From Heterocephalus glaber (lineage: Eukaryota > Chordata > Mammalia > Rodentia > Bathyergidae): 64,000 nt of DNA. A program made the position numbers and the translations under genes. The notes under the pieces were generated by a model that was not told where the DNA came from, ran no database searches, and saw only the letters and a program-made list of their open reading frames with translations. The DNA lies in assembly GCF_000247695.1 (NCBI RefSeq), contig NW_004624805.1:500298-564297 (forward strand), read 5' to 3'. Numbering within the stretch: position 1 is the first letter of the stretch; every line of letters begins with the position of its first letter. This document shows, in pieces, positions 35,557-46,194 of this stretch.

Positions 35557-35720
35557 TCTTGGTAGTGGGGATTGAACCCAGGTTTTGTGCATCTTACTAT
35601 GCTAGCTACATCCCCTCTACCACTAAGCTACATCTCTAACCTTTTTATTCTGAAAGAAGGTCTTGCCTAATCCTCCTGAGTGGTGGAGATCACAGGTGTA
35701 TGCCATCATGCCTAGCTTGA
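35557..35720 (-). repeat. Degraded antisense SINE pair
   Basis: GTGGGGATTGAACCCAGG...CCACTAAGCTACATCTCTAACC (ID/tRNA-like) followed by a B1-like remnant AATCCTCCTGAGTGGTGGAG...ATGCCATCATGCCTAGCTTG. Confidence 0.65.
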
Positions 35721-36869
35721 TGTGCAGCTCACCACAGAAATCTGCAGTCCTCAACATGGTCCCCAGAAACCTCTTTTCTTCACTCTTCCCTCGTGTGCCG
35801 TATTGGTTTGCTGACTGATCCACTTTGAACACTTTTCTCCCTTTTCTCTCAAAATTCAGTCATGCCTTCTTGATCAGGTTAATGTGTTTTTAGGGTTACA
35901 TATGTGCCTGCTGGATTTTGTGAGGGGCACTTTCTCATTCTCAAAAACCCATTACTCAGACTTTAGAGTCAAAGCTTTCTCTTCGTATCATCAGGACAAG
36001 CAGCCCCTCGCTTTCGTGTTCCCTGCTTAGAAACACAGAGCTTCCAACTGGAAGAAAAGCTGAAGATGCCATTTAGGTCAGGTCTTTTACTTTCTATAAT
36101 ATATATTTTTTGTCATCTTATTTATGAATTAGCAAAAATAGCTGCATCTCTGACGAACCGTGGCAGGCCCTCTGACATTTAACCACCGGAAATAGCGACC
36201 TCTCTGTCCTGCCTTTGTAGCATCAGCAGGAAAAGGAGGCAATCTCAAGATGCCACTGTGGACCCTCGTTCCCATGCTGGGGTCCTGAAGACCACCTCAC
36301 TGCACGAACAGACAGCGCCCAACACCACTGAAGAACACTCGGAGCCAACTGACGAGACCTCCTCAACACAGGTGGCCGGGCCTCTGCTCGTTGGCCTCTA
36401 GATATGTCTTTTTAAATCCTTTGTCATCTCTGACTTTCTCCTGGCTTGGACTTTGATCCCTCCCATTGGACCTGGGCCTGGCTCGTGTGGCAGAATGGAG
36501 TGATGAGATCCCTGTGTCCAGCCACCTTTTGCTCACGTAGGGAAGTCAGCACTCATGCTTCAGGGGAGGACAGGGCTCCACTCAAGCCCTAGGCCACAGC
36601 ACACAGGTGGGAACATCCCACTCAAGGAAAGTCTTCGGTTGCCACCCTATCCACCCTCCAAGGTGCTCTGCAAATGCCACTGGGGCTTTCAGCCTTTTCT
36701 GAAGATTGTCCTCACAAGAAAGGCATTTTTCCTTCCTTTAAATTCCCGTGCTGCCCTTTCTGAAGGTATGCATACTTCAACTTGAATATGATTTTATTGT
36801 TCCTGTTATTACCTATTTTCTACTCCAAGAAAATGAGAATAAGAGCTGTTATTCATTAATGCCAGTTAA

Positions 36870-37090
36870 CCATTCATTAAACATTCACTGCTTATTCACT
36901 CAGCAAGCTCTGAGGAGCAGAACACTGTCAGGCACTTTAGACAGATTTCACTTAACTCTTGTAGCAGTTTTCTCAGGCAGATACCACATGACTGAGGAGC
37001 CCGAGGCTGGGTGACCTGGACAACTGTGTCGAGGGTCACCTAGAGAGAAGATGCAAAGCCTGGAGGGACTGCCTCCAGACCTGTGCACTT
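36870..37090 (-). repeat. MIR-like ancient SINE
   Basis: Contains the faded pattern of antisense MIR: TCACTTAACTCTTGTAGCAG, CAGATACCACATGACTGAGG, GCCCGAGGCTGGGTGACC. Low identity as expected for its age. Confidence 0.5.
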
Positions 37091-37384
37091 CCAGCCAGCT
37101 CCTGGGGTTCCTTGGTCTCAGGCAGTATTTTACCTGTTTGTGTCTCCTAGCACACTTGGTACAGAAATCTGCAAGTGGCAATTACCAAATAAATACAGAC
37201 TGAATTAAACACAAAGCATTTGCTTCTTGGAACTTCCTCTTAGAAGATGTACTTTGTGTTCTTATATCCCATTTCACCCCGCTATTTTCGGGCATTGGGC
37301 CGCAGCTGGAGGAGTGATGTGTCTCGCACTTCCTGTGTGACCCTGCACCTTGTGTGTCCTTAGGGGTATTCCAGTCCTTCCTTA

Positions 37385-37465
37385 TTATTTTTCCAGTGTT
37401 GGGGTCAAACCCAGGGCACTGCACTCACTAAACAAGTGCTTCTCCACAGAGCTATGGCATCCTGA
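37385..37465 (-). repeat. Degraded antisense tRNA-type SINE
   Basis: TGTTGGGGTCAAACCCAGGG...ACTAAACAAGTGCTTCTCCA...GAGCTATGGCATCC. Confidence 0.55.
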
Positions 37466-37754
37466 TCCTAAGGCAAGGCACGAAGCTTATTTTTGAATAG
37501 CATTGAAATGATAATGCTTATGTTTTCTTTATTCCAAAGCCATAGATGGCCCAGGAGTGAAAACTGTCTTTTGGTAATGAGACCAGAGTAAAATGTAGCA
37601 GATATGAGAAGACAGATATATAAGTCACAGTAATCAAACCTCCATTTGATCAGCATCTTAAACTCTATTTCTCACCAACTAAATAATGTCTGTTAAGTTA
37701 ATGTCTACCAAATTTAAGAACCTGTTACATTTTCGTCCTACTAGTCCTTTTTTG

Positions 37755-37855
37755 TTGTTGATCAGGGTCTCACTGCGCAGTTCAGGCTGGCCCTGAACTC
37801 ACTGTGTAGCCCAGGTTGGCCCCCGACTTGCCGCAATCCTCCCGCCCCAGCCTCC
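37755..37855 (-). repeat. B1-like SINE (antisense)
   Basis: ATCAGGGTCTCACTGCGCAG, TTCAGGCTGGCCCTGAACTC, then a second GCCCAGGTTGGCC module. Confidence 0.82.
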
Positions 37856-37902
37856 CCCACCCCCAGCAGGAGTTGTTCTTTAACAATTTTAGGGTTTGTT
37901 TT

Positions 37903-37990
37903 GTTTTTGTTTTTTGGTACCAGGGATTGAACTCGGGACCTTGTGCTTGCAAAGCAGGTGCCAGTACCACTGAGTTAAATCCCCGGCCCT
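37903..37990 (-). repeat. ID SINE (antisense)
   Basis: GGTACCAGGGATTGAACTCG...ACCACTGAGTTAAATCCCCG GCCC. TTTAACAATTTT flanks both sides (37879 and 37992). Confidence 0.92.
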
Positions 37991-38398
37991 TTTTAACAAT
38001 TTTTGTCATGTACAATCTCCACTGAAAATGTAAGTTAACCCCTTTCCAATTTATGTTTAAAATAAATAAACAGGAGGGAAGTAGCAGTTATGCAACAAAC
38101 TGAGATCTGGTAATAGGGTTTCCTGAGTGCAGGAGAAAACTTTTAGGGGCTACATACCACGAAAGACTCATTTAGCAGAGCACAGTTGTTGGACAGAAAT
38201 TCAGAATTACCTCATTGAAGGGCTGCACATTTCCCCAGTCTGCCCAACAAAGCATCTTTCTGGGCCCATGTCTCTTCCTCTATAAAATGAGTTGTAGTGG
38301 AATTTTCTTGTTATTTTTTGGTTTCTTGTCTTTAAAAATGCTTTTTACCACCTAACAAGCTCACTTTGTGTTCAAGTGCACAGAGGTATCAATCTTAC

Positions 38399-38536
38399 CA
38401 TGGAGACTTGCTTCACTTGCTTATACTCAATTTCATCCCGATATCCTGCTTGCTGAAATCTGTACAGATTTTCTATCTCTTCTGACCATTTTTTGGCACG
38501 ACTTATTGATTTGGGTTTCACATCAGAACTAGCCAT
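38399..38536 (-). CDS. MEIG1: MEIG1 first coding exon (residues 1-46)
   Basis: Encodes [20 protein letters not shown] then [26 protein letters not shown], and splices after ATG with donor GTAAGA in phase 0 to the exon at 34296. The start is the ATG at 38536 in a strong GTAGCCATGG context. The frame is open a little further upstream but has no other ATG. The exon begins at 38566 after the acceptor TCTTTCAG, so 30 nt of it are 5' UTR and at least one further upstream non-coding exon must exist. Sequence and length match mammalian MEIG1 closely. The gene is divergent from DCLRE1C, as in human. Confidence 0.96.
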
Positions 38537-38566
38537 GGCTACAGAGGCCTTAATTACCAATTATTT

Positions 38567-40845
38567 CTGAAAGATTTAAAAACATTAATAGATAACTTAG
38601 TGACACTTTTCAAAGTCCCTTTAGAATGAACTAAGACAAAATATAGAGTTAAGAATCCCAGTAAATATATTAAATTTTAAATATTCAATTGAACATTTTT
38701 GAAGGATTCATGGTCTGTTTTGGAAAAACCCCTCCCCCCCAAAAACCTGATAAATACACATCAAATAAAATTCTATTTGTAATTATGGGGTAATAACCTA
38801 AAAGGTGTATCCCAGTTCTGATCTTCCAGGCAATAGCTTGCACACTTCTGAAAACATACTTATTTATAACTCCTCAGATGTCGCAATATTTCTCCAGTAT
38901 TTCATGTAATTGTATTTAAAACTGTCTCTTTTTCCTTAAAAACAGAATGTAAGAGCAGTCTTCTCCCTCTCTTCCCTTTTTCCTTGCTGGGAAGTGATGG
39001 TTTCCACTCCTTAGCTGCTTGGAGATACCCCAGTCACTGCTCTGCAGGTGTCCAGGTCACTGTGGCCCCTGATCCCGTGACAGACCAATGTGGGAAGAGG
39101 TTCCCTTGCAAGCTGTGTGGCTGTCATGACACCAAGGGCACTGATTACACAGCAGTGTAGGAGGTCACCAGTGGTCTCAGAAATTCAAACATCCCACTCC
39201 AGTGTATGTACCTGGGCACTCACCAACCTCAGGGCTTAGGTGCAGCTTAGCCGCAGAGCAAGTGCCTAGCACGCGAGCAGCCCTGGGCTCACCTTACAAA
39301 CCCCCTCACCACACCTCTATTGGCAGCTGTTTTGTTTGCTGGCTTTCTCAGTGTGGGGATCACACTCAGACCTGGCACCTGCCAAACTCCTCAGCCCTGT
39401 ACCTCTGCAGCCTGCCTCTCAAAGATAGAACCTAGTGTTTGTTTTCCTCAGCTACTTCTTATTTTATTACCAAACATCATCTAGCTGAAATAAAGTGCCC
39501 AGTGTTTTCAACCATAATTCCTTGAATCTTTTTCTATTAAAATATCTTTCAGTTGGCTGAAACATTTTAAAGTCAGACTTCCTATTCGTTAGTCATTTTT
39601 AAATCTTTCAGTCACGAGGACAAATGCTCATTAGGTTCAAAAGGTCAAGAAATACATTAAAATACAAAAAAGGCTAAAATCATCATCACATATACATCCT
39701 TGATATTAGGTGAACACTGCCCCCAAATTATGATGAATTATGACAGACTTGATAAATTTTATCAGAAAGAGTCCTACAATAAATGATTTACAGGAGTGGT
39801 AAGTTTAGTTTTACCTGGATTTAACAGCAGGAAAGAGGAAATGGAAAAGGCGACAGATCTGCTGAATTTCAAGTGAGTGCATCTTGATTATGCACCTAAA
39901 AGAGTCTCCATGGTTAATAAGACAATGAAGGCTGCCAGTAGATGAAGAGCTGTTTCCTTTAGCTGCATGTATCAATCATACACAAGTACTGGTAGACTCT
40001 TTTCTATGAAAAAGAAGATAAAATTTCTCTCCCCTTTCCTCTAGATTTTTGTTGCATTACGTATTTAACATCCCAAAGCCTATGGCATTTATGTTTTATT
40101 CTGAAACTATAATTCCTACAGTTAGCTGGGTGTGGTGGCACACACCTATAATCCCAGAACTCTGGAGAATGAGGCACATAGTGAGTTCAAGGCCAGCCTG
40201 AACTACACAGGGAGAACCTGTCTCAAAAATAATAATTCCCACAGTTATTTGGATTTAGCTCCAGAGCTCCAGATATAATCTAAACCAAATCATCTGAGTC
40301 ACATGGTTCTTATCCTGAAGAAAGTAGCAGTGACATAAATGAACATATCATTAGTGTTGATATTTACATTTTTCCAAAGTGAATACCAATTTATATTTTG
40401 ACTTGGCTAGAGAGTATTAGGGTTTTTCTAGTAGGTGAGCTTTAAAAACTTTTGACCTTCAGTTATTGATTTCGATTCATGCTCTTGTTGAATTTTAACG
40501 CAATTTATTGTTATGGTATTGCTTGATTTATATAAAATTTGGACTAGCCATGTTTGAATTAAAATTTTTGTCCTTTAATTCCATTCATTTTAATGGGAAG
40601 TTCATTTTATCACTGAAGAATGGGATACTATACCTGTGGCACAACCTGATAATCTATTTACAGATATATTTTATATATATACATTACATATGGAATATCT
40701 AAATAATAGAAAATATGATGCCAAGAAACATGAAACGGGAAACCATGAATTCACAGTATTAAAATACCTTCAAAATTTGAATCACTTACATCATTTTTAC
40801 AGATGAAGTGTATTTTCTAAAAGTAGTGGCACAATCTTTACTTTT
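38567..40845. other. MEIG1 upstream intron, no further gene recognised
   Basis: Presumed part of MEIG1 intron 1, since the coding exon opens with a splice acceptor. One B1-like SINE at about 40122-40233 and AT-rich sequence around 40660. No conserved exon is visible. Confidence 0.5.
40122..40233 (+). repeat. B1-like SINE
   Basis: TTAGCTGGGTGTGGTGGCAC...GAGTTCAAGGCCAGCCTGAA...CCTGTCTCAAAAATAATAAT. Confidence 0.88.
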
Positions 40846-40858
40846 CCCAAAGGTATTT
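40846..40858 (-). repeat. Target-site duplication of the RPS6KC1 retrocopy, 3' copy
   Basis: Minus strand AAATACCTTTGGG. It matches AAATGCCTTTGGG at 45193-45205 in 12 of 13 positions and follows the A-tail. Confidence 0.8.
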
Positions 40859-43800
40859 TTTTTTCATTTTTTACCACATTTATTTTATGTCATGATTTTT
40901 TAGTCCTGACTAACATGATACAATTTGGGAAATAAATATTCCCCTTTTTTGTTGCACATGTGCTGCTAACAAGGGGTGGAGGAAAAGAATCAGCAAAGGC
41001 TGCAAGAAATGGAAAGATGGGGAAAGAAAGACAAGGCTGAAGGGCAGGAAGTGTTTCTCTGAACCTCCCTAAAGAAGCACTGCCAGCCCACCAAGTTCCA
41101 CGGTGACAACATAAAGTGTTTTCGCCTCACAGAAATCATCTGGAGCCACATTCAAAGTCCACGAGTTATACACATCTTGGAGTGGGTTTCCTTTCACATG
41201 TCACGGTGCATTTTTTCACTTTGCAAGCCCCATAGATGACACTGTTCACCAAGCACTTTCAGTGCATTATTCAGCAAATAATTTGATCATGTAAACCGAC
41301 CTTGGTTAGCAGAGGGGAGTCAGCTGCCTTGTAAGGTTCTTTCTTTCAAGTGAAGCAGGTCTGTACTTAGAGCTGAGTCAGAGGAACCTCTGGAAGCGCA
41401 TTCCTGTTTCAGCCAGGTTTGCACACACTTGCCACCCGAATGTGGATTACATTAAGCAACACCTTGGTTAAAGGTACGAATATAACAGCTCCTGGAACAA
41501 TTAGCTAGTATCTGTCCAGACAGTGAGTGTAAGTGAAAGCTCTTTTAGCTCCTCCCCCAGGTCCTCAAAAGGCCTTGATCCGGAGGCTTTGCTGCTCAGT
41601 AACAACTGTGCACTGTGCAGCTGAGCTGCTGTTTCAGAGATCAGAATGTGTGAAAATAGCCCTGGGTGGCGTTCATCTCATCAGTGCTGCCCAATCCACG
41701 GGAGTGAAAAACGGGTGAGATTTGATATCTTCAACACCAGCGACTCCAGCTCCCAGACGTTCCAGGGGGTTGAACTGCAAGAGCTGTTGAATGAGGGACA
41801 GAGCCTCTTCGGAGACACTTTCTGGAATGTTCAAGGTAGTGTGAGTATTTATTCCTGCCAGGTGGCACTCAACCAAAGTCTTGTCAGGGAGAAGTTCAAA
41901 GAGGACAGCACCCAAGCTCCACCAATCACAGGCTTCAGTTTCTTCTGTGATTGCCCCAACCTCTGGGGCACAGTACATTCTCTCTATGGCATCGCTGTCA
42001 CAGGAATCTTCAACCTCACTCCACCTGCTAAAATACGTTAGCTGAATGTGTCCTCTCTCATTCAATAAGATGTTGTTTGGGTTCAAATCGTGGCACACAA
42101 TTCCCTCTCTATGTAAAGCATCAAGGGATACCACCATTTCAGCTGCCCATCTTTGAATGCAGTCCTCTGGGATATAAAACCTTGAGTTTAGTGCTAATTT
42201 TTTATCAAGGTCCTCAAAAATCTGATGGATTTCCTTGTCTCCTTCCAGGGCTAAACCACTTTCGCCCTTAGTCTCTGAGTTTCTTTGGAATAAAGAAGTA
42301 GCCAAGTCATCAGTCTGATCTGTAAACAGCAATATTTCCTGTTTTTAAAGTGTCTGTGTTTGCATTATATTTGTTAGCACCTGAGAGTGTATCAGAAATA
42401 TGGAATAAGCTTTCTTCCACGTTGTCTCCAGTTAATGCCGACTCAGTTACTCGGAGTCGTCCAAACTTAGGATCTGAGTTATGTAACAAAGACGCGTCTT
42501 CTGAACCGCTATGATCAACAGCTGCTACAAATAACACCCCCAGGTCTTCCCGGACATAGTGTGTCCCAGGCCTGGAGGGGCCACTCAGGTTCTCTGAGCC
42601 TTCCTCTTCAGGGGCTTGGCATTGTTCAGCACTAAGCCGGAGACCTAACACATCTGGAGCCTCCAGCAGCTTATTTTCTACTCTGCCTCAGGAAGTCTGT
42701 GTAAACTTAGTAGGTCCTATAGCTGCAGCTTCTTTTGGTGGCTCCAATTCACCAGGTAGATTTACAAGAAGATCATGCCTTCCTTTGTCAGTACGTGATA
42801 TCATCAAAAGCTGCATCTTTAAACCAGATAACTGGGACTGAATCATCTGAGCCCCTGCTAACGGTGTCCAGAGCTGTAAACTCGACCCTGCTTTCCCTGG
42901 CATTCAAACTCTTGGAAGTATGGTCTCCATCTGGAAGACCAAAGAATGGCTTCAAGGGTTCTGATTTCAGACTGTACAATTTTTCTCCAAAATCGAGTCC
43001 CAGAAATTCATTTGTGCTGTCCTTACTATCTATTCTAAAGAATTCCATAGGGCTGTTTTTTGATCTGCTAAGGGAATCGGATGTTCTTGGAGAAGGAAGT
43101 ACTTCAGAGTCCTCATCTCCAAGGAAGAACTTCAAGTTGTCAGCTCTCAGCTGTGTGCTGGAGTCGGCACTGTCGACAGCAAGGCATGCTGGGAAGCGCT
43201 GGACGGCTCTGGCACCAACATCCTTCCCTTCAGTCTTCACAAAGGGTTCCTCATTCAAAGTCCCTGGTTCGATCTTTTCTTGACCATATTCACTGCACAA
43301 TGTTAAATAACTAGTAGTGCAGTCCTCTTCTGAACTTAACCCAGAATCGGGCCACTTTGGAGAGCTGTGTTGGCCATCGTCTTCCTGGTTGCTGTCCTCT
43401 TGAGAACTTGGAGTGAGACTGGTCTTCAGAGGCAGAACTCTGAGCACGCCTCCCTCGTCGCTGCCCCTGGACTCAAAGCAGCTGCTGTCCTGAGGACTGG
43501 GAGCTGGCTGCTGCAGGTGAACCTCAGCAAGCATGGACTTCGTTACTTCCTTGGTGTCAAAGCTTTCTTCAGGACTTCTATTTAGAAATTTACTGAGATA
43601 TGACCAGAGCTTGCCACCTTCCACATGCTGCAGCACCAGGAACACCGACTCCTCCAAGACGATGTACTTGTGCAGACACACCATGTTGGGCACACAGCGG
43701 GGGGATGATGGTCTTTCTGTTCCTGCTGGATTCGCTGCTTTTCCTCAGACCTTTTAAGATGAATGTCTGCTCTGTCCTTGTGTCCATTACAAGTAAAACC

Positions 43801-44575
43801 TTGTGAATCACCCCAAGGACTCGGAAGGCCTTCAGCTCCTCGGCGGGGCTCCTTAGGTTCCAAGGGGGCCTTGAACTTAGTGATCCTGGAGGCTGAGACC
43901 CATTGCCCAGCTGCGGTCCTTGGTGGAGGCTAGAGATGCTTTCCACCCTCATGAGGTACTCCGCTGTCCTCCTCTTCACAGCCTCACGGCGGGTGGGACT
44001 GGACTCTCCTTGAACACCTTCTAGGAGTAAGTCAACCCCCTTCCTATAAAAATCAGAAGCAGCTTCATAGTCGTCTTCCTCTTCCTTTTTCAAGGCCAGT
44101 TTTATTAATTCTCCTTTCTCCAAATAATCTGTCTTGCCAAATTTAGGTTTTAAACTGCCAGGAAAGAGGCTGTGACTTTCCTGTTCTTCTGTTTTGTTCT
44201 TTTCGCTGTCAGAAGCAACAGCCCCTGGTGCTGAAGACTCCGAGGAAAGACTGAGACCCAAAGTTCTAATGGGAGAATTTCGATTGGAAGGCATTCCATC
44301 ATCTAACTCAGCAAGAGAATCCACATCAACAGTAAGGGATATCAGATCACTGTCACTGGAGAAGCCTTCCGCACTACACTCAGGAACAGCATCAGCGAGG
44401 GAGTCCGAGCAACCTTTGGTGGGGTCAATTAATTCAGAGCCATCGTTGAGTATCCCGCCCTTGAAAAACTCTTCAAGCTGTTTACTGTTGTAAAGAGCGG
44501 GAATGTTGGCAGAGAACTGCAGCAGGTCTTCGGCACACTGTCTTCTCTCTTCCATGACGGTTTCATCGAATTGCC

Positions 44576-44666
44576 CTGAAAGGCAGCAAGAGCATGAGAA
44601 ATCACAAACAGGTGCTTTTCTCACCGCTGCTTTCCATGTCCGCTCAGAGAGCCAATGTTTATTTTC
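44576..44666 (-). other. 91-nt intron-tail relic at an exon junction of the RPS6KC1 retrocopy
   Basis: It interrupts the PX-domain frame between GIVFG and QFDETV, which are adjacent in the protein. On the minus strand the block ends CTTGCTGCCTTTCAG, a pyrimidine tract plus AG acceptor, directly before the next exon base. It has no GT at its start, so it is not a whole intron: it looks like the last 91 nt of the parental intron, included by use of an upstream cryptic acceptor. It brings an in-frame TAA at once and shifts the frame by one. Confidence 0.85.
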
Positions 44667-44823
44667 CAAACACTATTCCTTTAGCAAAGGGAGGAAACAG
44701 CTCTGAATGACGGAATAAGTGTTTGTGAATTTGCCATAGCTCTTTGTGCAGTTTCTTAAAATCACTGAACCTCTTCCGTACGATTATCTCCTGGACATCC
44801 TCTGGGTTTTTCCGTGAAACAAC

Positions 44824-44967
44824 GTGAAGGTTTTCACTCTCATTTTAGGTGCAGTGGAAGAATTACTCTTTGCCCTCCAAATATATCCCAAATGAAAAGA
44901 GAAATACACTTAGTGTCAGAAATTAAATCAGGGGCCGGGGATTTAGCTCAGTGGTTCCACCACCTGC
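44824..44967 (-). other. 144-nt SINE-derived cryptic exon fossilised in the RPS6KC1 retrocopy
   Basis: It separates KVTAR (exon 1 end, CGG at 44970-44968) from VVSRKNPEDV (start at 44823), which are contiguous in the protein. On the minus strand the first 37 nt (GCAGGTGGTGGAACCACTGA...) are the antisense head of an ID SINE. They begin exactly where full antisense IDs in this window read GAG|GCAGG, i.e. after an AG preceded by a T-tract. The other 107 nt are non-repetitive, presumably intronic. The block keeps frame length (48 codons) but holds a TAA after 14 codons. Confidence 0.87.
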
Positions 44968-45192
44968 CCGGGCGGTGACCTTATACACAATGTAGCCCCT
45001 CGGTTGTCGCTGGGGCTCGGTGACAGTGTAGAAACGAGCCAGGTCGGCACTGCGTTCCCGGGGAGCTGTCATCCTCCCTCTGCCTCTGCCGCTGGCCCAG
45101 AATCATCGGGGCGACCCAGAGCCCCAGCGCTCCGCGTGCCCACGCAGCCGCCAAGTGACAAGGGGGCGGTGGCTCCACTGCGGCGCTCGGCC

Positions 45193-45205
45193 CCCAAAGG
45201 CATTT
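45193..45205 (-). repeat. Target-site duplication of the RPS6KC1 retrocopy, 5' copy
   Basis: Minus strand AAATGCCTTTGGG; see 40846-40858. Confidence 0.8.
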
Positions 45206-46190
45206 CTGCTGTAGGCTTAGCTTTCCAATACCTAATACTTTTTCTTTGCTCATCTTCATTCGAAAGCTATTGACCTGTCTTCTATGTAATGTCATTTTTA
45301 GGTCATACAATTATGTGAACTACACATAAAAAAATGCAACATCTACTAGAACAGCAGAAAGTATGTGGGATTCAATTGAACTTCTGGGGAAATCACTGTA
45401 TTTTTCTCAGTTGAAAGACACATCTTGTAGCTATTAGGCATTTCTAAGTTTCTTTTCTCAAAATATCTAAAAGGAACATAAATGTCATTTTCACCATAAC
45501 AGGATCCTCTGTGTCTACTGTAATTGTGCAACTGGTGTAAATTCCAATTTTTCATCTCTCTTACTTTCAATTTATCAAAAACAGTGGAACTAAAATTAGG
45601 AACGATCAACTTAAATGCCTCAACTATTTCAGTGATTCAGGGAAACTCAGTGGTGCTGCTAGTTCCATTAGGAGCATTCAGGACTTTCAGACTGAGTGGT
45701 ATCTTCACGGGAAGTTCTGGCAAAAAATTGATAAAAATACACTTAATCTGTATATTAAATTCTGTCTCCTCAAACAGGAAGTGGCAATGCCCGAGTTACT
45801 AGTTTGTGGACAACGGATTTTATTAAACACTACTGGGGTTTATACGGGTACTGAAAAACTGTGACTCTGTAGTACCCGACCATCTGTTCCGCTGGACAGC
45901 GGCTGGTGGAGTCAGCAGCCGCCTCAGACACCTCTCCCGACTGCGGTCGTTCACTGTCTGTGGCGTAAACCCTGAGATCATCACCCTCCCTACTCCCAGG
46001 CCTTCCCCGTTTCATTATTTCTATCAAAGGGAGTTGGGGCTGGGCCTGTGGGTGCACAGCACCTTGGACCTTCGGCTTCATGGTGTCTTCCTTATCTTCT
46101 CAGAACTTGGGCCCAGGTCACTTAGGTGTGTCAATCACTTAGGAGCTAGTATGACGTTTATCAGCCCTAAATTTACAGCCATCTCCCTGC
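45206..46190. other. No gene recognised
   Basis: Unique AT-richer sequence with short frames on both strands. It is probably MEIG1 intron 1 if transcription starts in the CpG island to the right. Confidence 0.4.
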
Positions 46191-46194
46191 CCTT

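Larger units (their letters stand above)
34297..38398 (-). other. MEIG1: MEIG1 intron between the two coding exons
   Basis: A 4.1-kb intron. On the minus strand it starts GTAAGATTG and ends TGCAG. It holds a sense-oriented (plus) L1 end, several SINEs and a MIR-like element, and an exon-like open stretch at about 36190-36400 discussed under findings. No alternative MEIG1 exon is recognisable. Confidence 0.9.
40859..45192 (-). pseudogene. RPS6KC1: RPS6KC1 full-length processed pseudogene from an aberrantly spliced mRNA
   Basis: Retrocopy of ribosomal protein S6 kinase C1 (RPK118; PX, MIT and kinase-like domains; an endosomal, sphingosine-kinase-1 partner). Minus strand, in order: 5' UTR 45192-45073; ATG 45072 with MTAPRERSADLARFYTVTEP; PX domain (NPEDVQEIIVRKRFSDFKK) near 44790; MIT region (GELIKLALKKEEEDDYEAASD) near 44090; long serine-rich linker; kinase-like domain with LNPNNILLNERGHIQLTYF near 42060; VDWAALMR and TGA at 41675-41673; 3' UTR with AATAAA at 40884-40879 and an A-rich tail. 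It is otherwise intronless. Decay: extra C in the run at 43699-43704, 2-nt losses near 42795 and 42337, TGA at 42690, HRD changed to HHD-like CHD. Two extra blocks, 44824-44967 and 44576-44666, are described separately. Target duplications flank it. Not translatable as a kinase. Confidence 0.95.

Noticed and set aside
38537..38560. Eight-residue N-terminal extension of MEIG1
   Set aside because: It would start with TTG. The conserved protein begins at MASSD with the ATG at 38536 in a strong context.
44931..44967. Simple ID SINE insertion into the RPS6KC1 retrocopy
   Set aside because: The 3' half and A-tail are missing, there is no target duplication, and 107 nt of extra sequence adjoin it exactly to the next exon. 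Exonisation in the parent explains this better.
41673..45072. A functional RPS6KC1 gene on the minus strand
   Set aside because: It is otherwise intronless, with a 1-nt insertion, two 2-nt deletions, a nonsense codon, two junction blocks with stops, flanking duplications and an A-tail. It is a processed pseudogene.
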